Assembly (NCBI RefSeq): GCF_014648495.1
Contig: NZ_BMRF01000001.1
Coordinates: forward strand, 558,001-622,000
DNA: 64,000 nt
Direction: 5' to 3'
Origin: Actinomadura cremea
GTDB lineage: Bacteria; Actinomycetota; Actinomycetes; Streptosporangiales; Streptosporangiaceae
The notes below the pieces were generated by a model. It had not been told where the DNA came from. It was given only the letters and a program-made list of their open reading frames with translations, and ran no database searches. Positions 40,982 through 49,421 of this stretch are shown here, piece after piece. Position numbers and translations under genes: made by a program. Each line of letters begins with the position of its first letter. Within the stretch, counting starts at the first letter, position 1.

Positions 40982-41318
40982 ATGCGCGAGTTCGCGCCGG
41001 CGACGCTGTGCACGCGTGCCGGGGAGCCGGAGGCGGTGCGCCGGCCGGCCCTCGCCGCCCTCGACGATCCCGCCCCGCCCGTCCGCATGACGGCCCTGGT
41101 GTTCCTCCGGCTCCGCGGCCGGCTCGACGCCCCGGCTCGCGGCCGACCCCGACCAGGACGTCGCCGAGCACGCCGGCAGGTCGCTCGCCCTCCAGGGACC
41201 CGACGATCCCGGCGTCTGGGCCGCACTGCGCGAGGCCGCCGGGTCCTGCCCCGGTCCGGACCTGCGCTACCGGATCGCCTGGTACACCGACGAGTTCCTC
41301 ACGAGCGCGCGTCCCTGA
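40982..41318 (+). pseudogene. Short HEAT-repeat-like gene with a one-base insertion
   Basis: The first part reads ALAALDDPAPPVRMTALVFL RLRGR (two helices of a HEAT-like repeat); the second part, in another frame, reads LAADPDQDVAEHAGRSLALQ and DLRYRIAWYTDEFLTSARP. Removal of one C from the run at 41130-41133 joins both into a single 110-residue repeat protein. The gene therefore carries a single-base insertion, or the consensus base call is wrong. It overlaps the 3' end of the AraC-type gene on the other strand by 20 bp. Confidence 0.6.
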
Positions 41319-42027
41319 AGCGGGCGGGGGTCGTGCCGAACGCCTGGCGGAACGCCTGGATGAACGCGCTCGGGCCTCCGTAGCCGCACTCGGCGGCCAC
41401 GACCGTCACCGGCGCACCCGCCGCCAACCGGATCAGGGCGCGGTGCAGGCGCACCTGGGCCCGCCACTGCGGGAACGTCATCGCCATCTGCTCCCGGAAC
41501 AGCCTGCTCAGCGTGCGTTCGGACGCCCCGGCGGCGCGGCCGAACTCGGCGAGGGTGCGGCGGTCGGCGGGGTCGGCGGCGAGGGCGTCCGCGATGGCGC
41601 GCAGCCGGTCGTCGGCCGGAACCGGCAGGTGCAGGGGCAGCTCCTCGATCGTCCGGATCTCGTCCAGGGCCACGCGCCGCAGGTGCTCGCGGCGGCGCGC
41701 GTCCCGCCCGCCCCCGGTCAGCGCGACGATGACCTCGCGCAGCAGGGGGGAGACCGCCAGAACGACCGGTCCGCCGAACCCGGCCCCCGGCTCGCCGATC
41801 TCGAAGTTCACCGTGCGCAGCCGCGTCGGGCCGTGGGCCCGGTGCGCGTGCGCGACCCCGGCGGGCAGCCACACGGCGCGGTGGGGCGGGACGATCCAGG
41901 TGCCCGCGTCCGTCGACACCTCGAGGACGCCGTGGCTCGGGTAGGCGACCTGGTGGTGCGGGTGCGCGTGCCGGGGGACCTGCTCACGGTGCGCCAGCCG
42001 CAGGACAGGTTGGCGGTTCGGCGACAT
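41299..42027 (-). CDS. AraC-family regulator with cupin sensor (NimR-like)
   Basis: 242 residues from ATG at 42027. N-terminal cupin: QVPRHAHPHHQVAYPSHGVL, DAGTWIVPPHRAVWLPAGVA, with several His suited to metal or ligand binding. C-terminal AraC HTHs: LAEFGRAAGASERTLSRLFR and CGYGGPSAFIQAFRQAFGTT. Layout and divergence from an MFS exporter match the NimR/NimT arrangement, where the regulator senses an azole-type compound and induces its exporter; ligand identity here is inference. Confidence 0.9.
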   Translation of the reverse strand: MSPNRQPVLRLAHREQVPRHAHPHHQVAYPSHGVLEVSTDAGTWIVPPHRAVWLPAGVAHAHRAHGPTRLRTVNFEIGEPGAGFGGPVVLAVSPLLREVIVALTGGGRDARRREHLRRVALDEIRTIEELPLHLPVPADDRLRAIADALAADPADRRTLAEFGRAAGASERTLSRLFREQMAMTFPQWRAQVRLHRALIRLAAGAPVTVVAAECGYGGPSAFIQAFRQAFGTTPARFRDARS

Positions 42028-42082
42028 GAACCGGCAGGATATCGCTAGCCCGCACCACCCCGCGGTCACGATCCTGGGTGAC

Positions 42083-43231
42083 GTGGTAACGATCACCAAG
42101 GCCGCACCGGCCGTCCGGCGCATGAAGACGTGGGCCGCCGCCCACGCGGTCGACGACTTCTACCAGGGGCTCGTGCCCGCCACCGTCCCGTACTTCGTCC
42201 TCGAACGGGACTACAGCCACGCCGCGGCGGGCGGGCTCACACTGGCCGCGACGCTGGGCGGCGCGCTGCCGCAGCCGCTGATCGGCCTCGCCGTCGACCG
42301 GTTCCGGCTGCCCCGGCTCGCGGCGGGCGGCGTCCTGCTCGCCGGCGCGGGGTTCGCGCTCGCCGGACCCGCCGGGCCGTACCCGCTCGTCCTGGCGCTG
42401 CTCCTGCTGTCGGGGCTCGGGACGGCGATGTTCCATCCGGCCGCCGGGAAGGCCGCCCGGGACGCCGCCGGGGACGGCGCCACGGGCATGAGCGTGTTCG
42501 CGGCGGGCGGCACCGTCGGGTTCTTCCTCGCACCCGTCCTCGCCGTGCCCGTCCTGGCCTCGTGGGGGCTCGGCGGCACCGTCGCCTTCCTCCCGCCCGC
42601 CGTCCTCGCCGCGTTCGTGCTGGTCCGGAACGCGCGGCGGTCCCCGGGCGGACGGAACGCGGCGCCGGACGGGCGCGACCGGTGGGGCCCGTTCGCGACC
42701 CTCGCGGCGATCACGGTCGTCCGGTCCGCGCTGTTCTCGGCGATCGCCACCTTCATCGGCCTGTACTGGATCGGGCACCTGGACGGCTCGCCCGCGCTCG
42801 CCGGGGCGGCGCTCGCGTGCTTCCTCGGCGGCGGCGTCGCGGGGACGATCGCGGGCGGGCGCCTCGCCGACCGGATCGGGCTCGTCCGGACGATCCGGAT
42901 CGGCGCGGCGCTCGCCGTCCCCATGCTCGCTGGCCTGCGGCTCGCCCCCGGTACGTACGCCCCGCTGGCCTTCGCCGTCCTCACCGGGCTGGCGGTCAAC
43001 GTCCCGTTCGCCGTCCTCGTCCGGCTCGGCCAGGACTACCTGCCGGGACGCCCCGGCACCGCGGCCGGTCTGACGCTCGGCCTCGGCGTCAGCGTCGGCG
43101 GCCTGCTGACCCCGCTGTTCGGCCTGGTCGCCGACGCGCACGGCACCCCGCTCGTGTTCACCCTCCTCTGCCTCGTCCCGCTGGCCGCCCTGGCCCTCGG
43201 CTTCCTCCTGCCCGCCGGAAGGCGCTCGTGA
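42083..43231 (+). CDS. MFS transporter, fosmidomycin-resistance-like
   Basis: About 382 residues from GTG at 42083; ATG at 42122 (MKTWAAAHAVDDFYQGLVPA) is also possible. Twelve hydrophobic segments, the MFS loop FPHPxxG-like TAMFHPAAGKAARDAAG, and conserved motif AGGRLADRIGL. The AHAVDDFYQG start and FHPAAGKAARD stretch resemble Fsr-type exporters. It is divergent from the NimR-like AraC regulator; drug or metabolite efflux is the likely role. Confidence 0.85.
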   Translation: MVTITKAAPAVRRMKTWAAAHAVDDFYQGLVPATVPYFVLERDYSHAAAGGLTLAATLGGALPQPLIGLAVDRFRLPRLAAGGVLLAGAGFALAGPAGPYPLVLALLLLSGLGTAMFHPAAGKAARDAAGDGATGMSVFAAGGTVGFFLAPVLAVPVLASWGLGGTVAFLPPAVLAAFVLVRNARRSPGGRNAAPDGRDRWGPFATLAAITVVRSALFSAIATFIGLYWIGHLDGSPALAGAALACFLGGGVAGTIAGGRLADRIGLVRTIRIGAALAVPMLAGLRLAPGTYAPLAFAVLTGLAVNVPFAVLVRLGQDYLPGRPGTAAGLTLGLGVSVGGLLTPLFGLVADAHGTPLVFTLLCLVPLAALALGFLLPAGRRS

Positions 43232-43371
43232 GATCCCCGGCTCCTCGCCGCCGCGCTTCGCGCTCCGCGCCCCTGACTTCCATGTGACCTGGGGATATGT
43301 CACGCTGAAACTGGGACCGAGCGGCACCGCGTCCCCCTCGCGCGGCGACGCCCGACGCGAGAGGAGGAACG

Positions 43372-43563
43372 ATGCGCAACGTTGCCGACTGCAGGGACAT
43401 GCCGAGCGAATCGGGCTGCACCCTGACCATCAGCGGCGAGGAGGACGAGGTCGTCCGCGCCGCCGCCGAGCACGCGTCCTCGGTGCACGGGCACACCGAC
43501 ACTCCCGAACTCCGGGAGCGGATCCGGGGCATGCTCAAGGAGGAGCACCTGGCCACGCGGTAG
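43372..43563 (+). CDS. DUF1059 domain small protein
   Basis: 63 residues, ATG at 43372 after GAGAGGAGG. The family pattern is complete: VADCRDMPSESGCTLTISGE, EDEVVRAAAEHASSVHGHTD and TPELRERIRGML. DUF1059 proteins are tiny, metal- or small-ligand-binding candidates with conserved Cys and His (Cys7, Cys16, His34, His39, His41 region), without a confirmed role. It stands alone, convergent with a small membrane protein gene. Confidence 0.9.
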   Translation: MRNVADCRDMPSESGCTLTISGEEDEVVRAAAEHASSVHGHTDTPELRERIRGMLKEEHLATR

Positions 43564-43591
43564 CGCCGGGCGCGAACGCCTGACCGCGCGG

Positions 43592-43795
43592 TCAGCGCTG
43601 GGTCAGCCACACGAGCAGCCACGCGGTGACCGCGCAGCCGAGGGTGTAGGCGATCCCGCGCACGGCGGCGAACATGCCCGCCTGGACCAGGCGCCGCGTC
43701 TTCCGCCGGAACCGCCCCCCGCGCGGTCGGTGACCGGTCCGCCCCGCGACGGGGTCCACTGACCGATTCTTCCGCTTTCTCCACTTGTCGAGCAT
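43592..43795 (-). CDS. Small basic membrane protein
   Basis: 67 residues. A strongly basic first half (MLDKWRKRKNRSVDPVAGRT, then RRKTRRLVQAG) is followed by one membrane helix (AYTLGCAVTAWLLVWLTQR). The positive-inside rule puts the N terminus in the cytoplasm. GGAAAG lies about 10 nt before the ATG, and third positions are GC-rich. No family recognised. Confidence 0.55.
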   Translation of the reverse strand: MLDKWRKRKNRSVDPVAGRTGHRPRGGRFRRKTRRLVQAGMFAAVRGIAYTLGCAVTAWLLVWLTQR

Positions 43796-44129
43796 GATTA
43801 TGCCGCTTTCCCGTCCCGCAATTGGAACGTTCGAGTCCGACCGTTACCGGCCCTGACTTGTTGCACCTTGTGTCGAAATTACGGAACGGCGCACTGGTCG
43901 CACGTTCCCGACCGGTTCGGTCGCTTGGGTCGATATTTGTGCTGGTAGCCCCATCTGTGCGTGTTGTTTTGATTGACGAACTTCGCAGCGGGATACTGCG
44001 AAAGACTTCCTCGTGGCCCCCTTGGGGGAGTCTTTCCCGAAGATCGAATTTGCCGGTAACGGGAGAGGCGACCGGCCGCGAAGGTCTTCCGTTCTTGCGA
44101 TTTCTCCCGGTTCGGGGGGAAGGAGACGC
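43796..44129 (+). promoter_or_regulatory. Long low-GC leader/promoter region with competing hairpins
   Basis: This 334-bp stretch has no gene and is visibly lower in GC than its surroundings. It contains hairpin A (TTCGCAG 43982-43988 with CTGCGAA 43996-44002) and hairpin B (GAAAGACT 44000-44007 with AGTCTTTC 44029-44036, enclosing CCCCC-TT-GGGGG at 44017-44028). A and B share GAA at 44000-44002, so they cannot form together. CCGGT/ACCGG pairing follows closer to the GTG. A candidate leader for the coiled-coil gene. Confidence 0.5.
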
Positions 44130-45746
44130 GTGGGCTCACACGGACGCCCGAAGAAGAAGATCAGCGGGGAGCTTCCGCAGGTCGCGGCCCTGGCGCAATG
44201 CCTGCGTGACCTCATGGACGCCCGGGGGGTCACCAAGGAACGGCTGCGCGGCGCCACCGGGATCCGGGGCCACGGCCGCCTCGACCGCTACCTCAACGGG
44301 GACGCGGTGCCCGAGGAACGGATCCTGGAAGAGTTCTTCGTCAAGCCGCTCGCGGCCGTCCGGGAGCTGGCCGTCGCCGAGGCCCGGGAGCTGCGGGAAC
44401 GGTACGTCGCGGCCGTCCGGGAGCAGCCGCCCCGCAGGGCGACGGCGGCGGACCGGGTGCCCATCCTGGAGAACGACCTGGCGGCGGCGGAGGAGACGAT
44501 CGCGCGGGTGTGGAGCCTGGTGACGCTGTTCGCCGCGCACGGCGAGCAGCACCGGCGGGCGGCCGAGGAACTCCGCGCGGCGCTGCACGATCTGGAGGCC
44601 CGCCTGGCCGCCGCCAAGGCGCAGGTGAGGGAGGCCGAGAACGCCGAGCGGCAGAGCGACGCCCAGGTGGTGTGGCTGAGACTCCAGACCACCTGGTTCT
44701 CCCAGCAGCTGAGCCACCGGGCCGTGGAGATCGCCGACCTCCACGAGCACGCCCGGGTGCTGGAGCGGGCGCTCGTGGACGGGACGGAGACGATCTCCCG
44801 GCAGGGCGAGGTCATCCAGGCGCTGGAGGACAGGCGGCTGCTCTACGACCGGCTCAGCGTCCACCACCGCCGCCAGATCGCCGCCCTGCACAAGGCGCGG
44901 GAGGACGACGAGGCCAAGTACCGGCGGGCGCTCCACGAGTGGGACCGCGCCGTGCGGCGATGGGAGCGGGAGAGGGCCCGGCTGGCCGACCAGGTGACCG
45001 ACCTGCGGCAGCGGCTCGACCGGCCCAGGGCCGAACCCGTGCAGGCCGGCGCGGTTCCCCCGGGGTGGGAGAACACGGCCGGCCCGGTCGAGATCGGGCG
45101 CGCCGGCTGGCACCTGGACGCGGTCCGGTCCACCCTCGAGGTCTACTGGGACGGGCAGCAGTGGACCGGGGAGAAGCGCCCCACCTCACCGGCCGTCTGG
45201 AAGGCCATGCGCCCCCGCGGCCGCCACGCCCAGCCCGAGCCCGCCTGGGTCGGGCTCGCCGTCGAGGCCGCCTGGCAGGGGTACTGCGTCGGCTTCGCCG
45301 CCGCGGAACGGCAGCGTCCGGGCTGGGCCTCCCAGGTCATCGCCGACCGGCCCGCCCTGCCCGAGCTGCTCGTGGACGGACGGCCCGCGGCCGTCCCGGC
45401 CCCCGACGCCCCCGACCGGTACCCCTTCGAGGACGGCCTCTGGCTCGCGATCGAGAACCGGTGCCTCACCGAGCGCGCCGTCCAGAAGTCCTTCCGCCGG
45501 TCCAAGCGGAACACCGGCGGCGGCCGGCACGTCAGCCCCACCGCCAGTACCGTGCCCGACCTCCCCCGCATCACCGACCGGCTCCTCACCGGCCCCCTCG
45601 GCATCGCCCCTTTCTCCCTGGCCGGGGAAACCCGGCACCTGCTCGACGGTGACGGCCCGTGGAGCACGAGCATGTCCCGGCGCCAGAACGTCGAGCACAA
45701 CGCCTTCTGGGCCGCCACCGCCGGCCGCTTCCGCCTGAGGCGGTGA
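44130..45746 (+). CDS. Unrecognised 538-residue protein: HTH-like N terminus, long coiled coil, DUF2510-like module
   Basis: GTG at 44130 is preceded by AAGGAG. Residues about 14-70 look like an XRE-type helix-turn-helix (ALAQCLRDLMDARGVTKERL, RLDRYLNGDAVPEERILEEF). Residues about 75-315 are heptad-rich coiled coil (AAEELRAALHDLEARLAAAK, ARLADQVTDLRQRLDRPRAE). About 325-370 carry VPPGWENTAGPVE ending YWDGQQWTGEKRP, like the DUF2510 W-x-DG-WT module. The last 170 residues (WVGLAVEAAWQGYCVGFAAA; PRITDRLLTGPLGIAPFSLA) match nothing I know. No signal peptide or membrane segment. It stands alone behind a structured low-GC leader and is convergent with the depolymerase gene. Function unknown; a regulatory or conflict-related scaffold is speculation. 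Confidence 0.85.
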   Translation: MGSHGRPKKKISGELPQVAALAQCLRDLMDARGVTKERLRGATGIRGHGRLDRYLNGDAVPEERILEEFFVKPLAAVRELAVAEARELRERYVAAVREQPPRRATAADRVPILENDLAAAEETIARVWSLVTLFAAHGEQHRRAAEELRAALHDLEARLAAAKAQVREAENAERQSDAQVVWLRLQTTWFSQQLSHRAVEIADLHEHARVLERALVDGTETISRQGEVIQALEDRRLLYDRLSVHHRRQIAALHKAREDDEAKYRRALHEWDRAVRRWERERARLADQVTDLRQRLDRPRAEPVQAGAVPPGWENTAGPVEIGRAGWHLDAVRSTLEVYWDGQQWTGEKRPTSPAVWKAMRPRGRHAQPEPAWVGLAVEAAWQGYCVGFAAAERQRPGWASQVIADRPALPELLVDGRPAAVPAPDAPDRYPFEDGLWLAIENRCLTERAVQKSFRRSKRNTGGGRHVSPTASTVPDLPRITDRLLTGPLGIAPFSLAGETRHLLDGDGPWSTSMSRRQNVEHNAFWAATAGRFRLRR

Positions 45747-45768
45747 CCCGGCCCCGGGCCGCCCCGTC

Positions 45769-47193
45769 TCAGGCGGCACAGCCCGGATCGGCGATGACGA
45801 AGTGGCCCGGGGACGTCTCCTTCAGCGTGCGGGTGACGAAGACGTTGAACATGCCCATGTTCTGGTTCGAGCCGTTGGCGTAGACGTAGCCGCCGCCGGT
45901 GTGCGCCCGTCCCGCCATCACGTGGGCGTAGTTGCTCGCGGTGTGGCACCGGGGCTGGGCGCCCGTGGTCGTCGCGGTCACCGGGGCCGAGGCGGGCCCC
46001 GAACGTCCCCCGGCGTCGACCGACGCGACCGTGTAGGCGTAGGACGTCCCGGGCGACAGGCCCGTGTCGGTGAACGAGCCCGACGCGGACGTCCCGGCGT
46101 TCGCGCCGTCGCGGCGGACGACGTACGACGCCGCGCCCTCGACGGTGTTCCACGCGAGCGACGCGCCGCCGTCGGTCGTCCCGGTCACGCGCAGGCCGCC
46201 CGGGGCCGGGAGGGCGCCGGGGTCGGTGCCGCCGCCGTCGAGGCCCCAGAACCGCGCCGTGTGGTGGCCGGAGCAGATCGAGTCGAGGAAGTACGCGCCG
46301 GTCGCGCCGCACTGCTCGGCGCCCGATCCGGGGTCGACGGCCAGGCCGTGCCCCATGCCCGCGATCGAGTACACCTCGACGGCCGAGTCGCCGTAGACGC
46401 TCCGCGTGGTCCCGCCCGGAAGGGTCTGCGTGCTCGAAGGCGTCTGCGGGACGCCCTGCACGTCCGTCCACTGGTCGCGCAGCTCCTCGGCGTTCACCGG
46501 ACGGACCGTGTAGTCGGCGGTGCCCTGCCAGATCGCCACCCGAGGCCACGGCCCGCCGTATCCGGGGTACATGGCGCGCACCCTGTCGCCCCATTGCGCG
46601 GGCGTGAGGCCCTGGTCGTTCATCTGGCAGCCCGTCGCCTGCACGAGGCTCGCCGCGCACGCCGCGGGCAGCCCGGACGCGATCGAGCCCCCGGCGAAGA
46701 CGTCCGGGTACGCGGCCAGCAGGTTCGCGGTCATCCCGCCCCCGGCCGACAGCCCGGTGGCGAACACCCGGTCCCCGTCGGAGCCGAGCCGTCCCCCGGC
46801 GTCCGACACCATCTGGACGATCGACGCCGCCTCGCCCCGGCCGCGTCCGTAGTCGCCCGGTTCGAACCACTGGAAGCACCGCTGGACGTTGTTCGCCGTC
46901 GTCGTCTGCGGGTAGACGACCGCGAATCCCCAGCGGTCGGCGAGGTCGGCCCACCCGGAGTGCGCGTGGTAGGCGTCCGCGCTCTGCGTGCAGCCGTGCA
47001 GCGCCACGACCAGCGGCGCACCGGACGGCAGCCCGGCCGGGACGTACTCGAACATCTGCAGGTTGCCGGGGTTGGAGCCGAACCCGGTCACCTGCCGGAA
47101 GGTGCCGGTGGGCGCGGCGGCGGCGACCGCGCCCGGCAGGACGAAAGCGCTCAGGACGGCGACGAACGTGATCAGTCGGGCGATGAGGCGCAT
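45769..47193 (-). CDS. Secreted polyhydroxybutyrate-depolymerase-family esterase
   Basis: 474 residues from ATG at 47193 (GGGAG upstream). Signal peptide 1-27 (LITFVAVLSAFVLPGAVAAA). Catalytic domain of the PHB depolymerase/esterase family: oxyanion ALHGCTQSADAY, lipase box GLSAGGG with Ser149, Asp227 in WQGTADYTV, His282 in GMGHGL. Then a fibronectin type III domain (about 320-405, PGGLRVTGTTDGGASLAWNT) and a C-terminal substrate-binding domain (CHTASNYAHVMAGRAHTGGG, NGSNQNMGMFNVFVTRTL). Together an extracellular degrader of polyhydroxyalkanoate or a similar polyester. Confidence 0.93.
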   Translation of the reverse strand: MRLIARLITFVAVLSAFVLPGAVAAAAPTGTFRQVTGFGSNPGNLQMFEYVPAGLPSGAPLVVALHGCTQSADAYHAHSGWADLADRWGFAVVYPQTTTANNVQRCFQWFEPGDYGRGRGEAASIVQMVSDAGGRLGSDGDRVFATGLSAGGGMTANLLAAYPDVFAGGSIASGLPAACAASLVQATGCQMNDQGLTPAQWGDRVRAMYPGYGGPWPRVAIWQGTADYTVRPVNAEELRDQWTDVQGVPQTPSSTQTLPGGTTRSVYGDSAVEVYSIAGMGHGLAVDPGSGAEQCGATGAYFLDSICSGHHTARFWGLDGGGTDPGALPAPGGLRVTGTTDGGASLAWNTVEGAASYVVRRDGANAGTSASGSFTDTGLSPGTSYAYTVASVDAGGRSGPASAPVTATTTGAQPRCHTASNYAHVMAGRAHTGGGYVYANGSNQNMGMFNVFVTRTLKETSPGHFVIADPGCAA

Positions 47194-47599
47194 GAGGACT
47201 CCCGATGCGGAGGACGAACGCCGCCATCGTCCGTCCGTTCCGTGACGCGCGACACGTGCGCGTCCCGCACCTTCGCGCCGTCCGGCATGTGCCGTCCGGA
47301 CACACCGCCCCGCCGGCCTTCGCCGCTCCGGTGTTCGGACCGGCGGACGGCGCCCTGCGGGACCGTGTGCGGGTGAACCTGAACGCGCTGGAGCACATCT
47401 CCCGGACGAGCGACGAGCAGGGCGTCCACTCCGCCCAGCCCCGCCTGTTGCGGGAACTCGCCGAACCCGCGGTCGCGCGGGGGCACGGGGCACGGGTCCG
47501 ACAACTGCTTCTCCCCGTTCGAGATCTTCAAGGCGCGCCCGGAGTGATGTCGTGTCCCGCCGCTCCGTGGGCACACCGTGTCCCGAGGGGGGATGACGG
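47194..47599. other. Intergenic stretch without a supportable gene
   Basis: 406 bp between two divergent genes. Several frames are open but none combines a start, a ribosome site and homology. One plus-strand frame (ALEHISRTSDEQGVHSAQ) and another ending SDNCFSPFEIFKARPE look protein-like and could be remnants of one lost gene; I cannot identify it. Promoters of both flanking genes should lie here. Confidence 0.5.
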
Positions 47600-48205
47600 A
47601 TGGCGAGCAAGCTGATGGTGGGGATGTTCGTATCGGTCGACGGGGTCCTGCAGGGGCCCGGCGGTCCCGGCGAGGACGAGTCGGGCGGGTTCCGGCAGAG
47701 CGGCTGGTTGGCCCCGCACGCGGACGAGGGGTTCGGCCGGATCGTCGGGTCGTGGTTCGAGCGGGCGAACCGGATGCTCCTCGGGCGCAGGACGTACGAC
47801 ATCATGGCCGCGCACTGGCCGAACGTGCCGGAGGAGGAGGGCGCGTTCATCAACGACATCGCTAAGTACGTCGCCACGCGCGCTCCGATGACGCCCGAGT
47901 GGCGCAACACCGAGGCGCTGGTGGGCGACGCGGCGGACACGGTCGCCGACCTCAAGGCCCGTACCGAGGGCGTGATCCTCGTCGAGGGCAGCGGCGACCT
48001 CCTGCGGACGCTGCAGCGCGCCGAACTGGTCGACGAGTACCACCTCGTGACCTTTCCCGTGGTACTCGGGGAGGGAAAGCGCCTGTTCGCGCAGGGGACG
48101 GTACCGGCCGGGCTGAAGCTCACCGAGTCGCGGGCGACCGACGCCGGCGCCGTCTACACCGTGTACGAGTGGGCGGGCGAACCCACGTACGGGACGGTCG
48201 CCTGA
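47600..48205 (+). CDS. Dihydrofolate reductase / RibD C-terminal family protein
   Basis: 201 residues from ATG at 47600. Family pattern: MVGMFVSVDGVLQGPGGPGE, RMLLGRRTYDIMAAHWPN, GVILVEGSGDLLRTLQRAEL and VDEYHLVTFPVVLGEGKRLF. The nucleotide-binding EGSG segment corresponds to the part lost in the decayed relative at 17856-18372. Reductase activity on pterins or flavin precursors is not established for this subgroup. Ends before a strong shared terminator. Confidence 0.9.
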   Translation: MASKLMVGMFVSVDGVLQGPGGPGEDESGGFRQSGWLAPHADEGFGRIVGSWFERANRMLLGRRTYDIMAAHWPNVPEEEGAFINDIAKYVATRAPMTPEWRNTEALVGDAADTVADLKARTEGVILVEGSGDLLRTLQRAELVDEYHLVTFPVVLGEGKRLFAQGTVPAGLKLTESRATDAGAVYTVYEWAGEPTYGTVA

Positions 48206-48212
48206 CACGAAG

Positions 48213-48243
48213 GGGGGTGACCGGGACGTCCCCGGTCACCCCC
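48213..48243. terminator. Bidirectional terminator between convergent genes
   Basis: Perfect 13-bp stem GGGGGTGACCGGG (48213-48225) with 48231-48243, loop ACGTC. Confidence 0.8.
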
Positions 48244-48265
48244 GACGGTCAGAACGTCCGGGCGG

Positions 48266-49150
48266 TCACTTCACCGTGACCAGCGCGTGCATGCCCTTGG
48301 CGCCGAGGCGGACGCCGTCGGTCAGGTCGAACACCCAGGTGATCAGCGCGTAGCGGCCCGGCTCCAGCGGCGCCCGCAGGACGATCGACCGGCCGTGCGA
48401 CAGCGGCGGGGTGCCGACCGGGGCGCCGGCGAACGGCGGCTCGATCCACTCGCCGCGCTCGGCCGCGTCCCAGAACTCCTGCAGGTCGGCGCGCGTCGTC
48501 CCGGGGCGCACCGGGACGAAGACGGCCTCGTTGACCTGCTTCATGTGGTTGGTCAGCAGGATCGGGGCGCCCGCTCTGATCTGGGGCGGCACGTGGAACC
48601 GGGGACCGGACGGCGTTCTGGACATGCCGACGGACGCGCCGGGGCGCGGCGCGCGGCCGCGGTGCCGTTCGCGCTCGACGGTCAGTTCGTGCAGGGCCTC
48701 GGGTCCGGGCGGGGTGCCGTCCTCGAAGTCGAGGTAGTCGAGCAGGTAGTAGGTGCCGGGACGCAGCCGCGCGGTGAACGTCGTGGACCGTCCGGGGTGC
48801 GACTGGGCTCCGCCGAGCAGTTCGGCCTCGTCCATCAGCGCGTTCCCGGCCGGGACGGCGACCGCCGGGTCGTCGGCGAAGACCTTGCCCAGGTGGTCGG
48901 TGAAGCTCGCGGGGGTGGTGCCGGGGTTCAGCCGGACGAGGCCGATCATGCTGCCGAGGTCCCCGGTGGCGGTGCTGTTCACCCGGAACGACGTGGCGCC
49001 GCTGGTGTGGGTCGCGGGCGCGGTGAAGCCGTCGTCCCCGGCCTCGATGTCGATCACCGGGGCGGACGGGGCGGCCTGCGCGGGAGCCGGGAGTGCGGTG
49101 ACGCAGAGCACGGCGGCCGCGAGCATTCCCAGAATCTTCGCCTGCTTCAT
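48266..49150 (-). CDS. Secreted protein of unknown function
   Basis: 294 residues from ATG at 49150 (GGAAGGAAC upstream). Signal peptide MKQAKILGMLAAAVLCVTAL with an AQA-type cleavage site near residue 26. The mature protein is beta-rich and built of two similar halves, each with a GTxxxxxxxF/L..L.PGxYxLxxxL pattern (RPGTYYLLDYLDFEDGTPPG; EPGRYALITWVFDLTDGVRL), a copper-binding-like or cupredoxin-like sandwich judging by eye. It is divergent from a SnoaL-type gene across a 271-bp gap. No named family recognised. Confidence 0.75.
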   Translation of the reverse strand: MKQAKILGMLAAAVLCVTALPAPAQAAPSAPVIDIEAGDDGFTAPATHTSGATSFRVNSTATGDLGSMIGLVRLNPGTTPASFTDHLGKVFADDPAVAVPAGNALMDEAELLGGAQSHPGRSTTFTARLRPGTYYLLDYLDFEDGTPPGPEALHELTVERERHRGRAPRPGASVGMSRTPSGPRFHVPPQIRAGAPILLTNHMKQVNEAVFVPVRPGTTRADLQEFWDAAERGEWIEPPFAGAPVGTPPLSHGRSIVLRAPLEPGRYALITWVFDLTDGVRLGAKGMHALVTVK

Positions 49151-49339
49151 CGGAGTTCCTTCCGTGGCTGGTGTCCGTGCCCTGGACGGTAGGAGTCCGG
49201 TGATGCGGTGCGGCAGTACCCGCGGATGTATCCGTCCGCGCCCCTTCTGACGCGCCGGTTGTACGCGGTCGCCCGCGCGCGTACGACGAGCGCGCGGCAC
49301 GCGCCGCGTTTCCCGAGGACGGGGGCGTCGTCCGGCGAC

Positions 49340-49370
49340 TTGACCTCGACATTGGTCGAGGTTGTTGGGT
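49340..49370 (+). promoter_or_regulatory. MerR-type operator/promoter
   Basis: ACCTCGAC-ATTG-GTCGAGGT (49343-49362) is a perfect 8-bp-arm dyad that starts inside a -35 (TTGACC, 49340-49345). A long 19-bp spacer to TTGGGT (49365-49370) is the hallmark of MerR/SoxR-controlled promoters. It would drive the SnoaL-type gene at 49422. No MerR gene is in the window. Confidence 0.55.
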
Positions 49371-49421
49371 GGGGAATGGCGGCGGAACACCACCGTCATC
49401 AATGAGGCGGAAGGCACTGAC

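Noticed and set aside
47194-47599. A gene ending SDNCFSPFEIFKARPE
   Set aside because: No start, ribosome site or family match supports it; at best a remnant.
49151-49420. Short frames between the secreted protein gene and the SnoaL gene
   Set aside because: No ribosome site and no coding bias; the stretch is better explained as promoter DNA.
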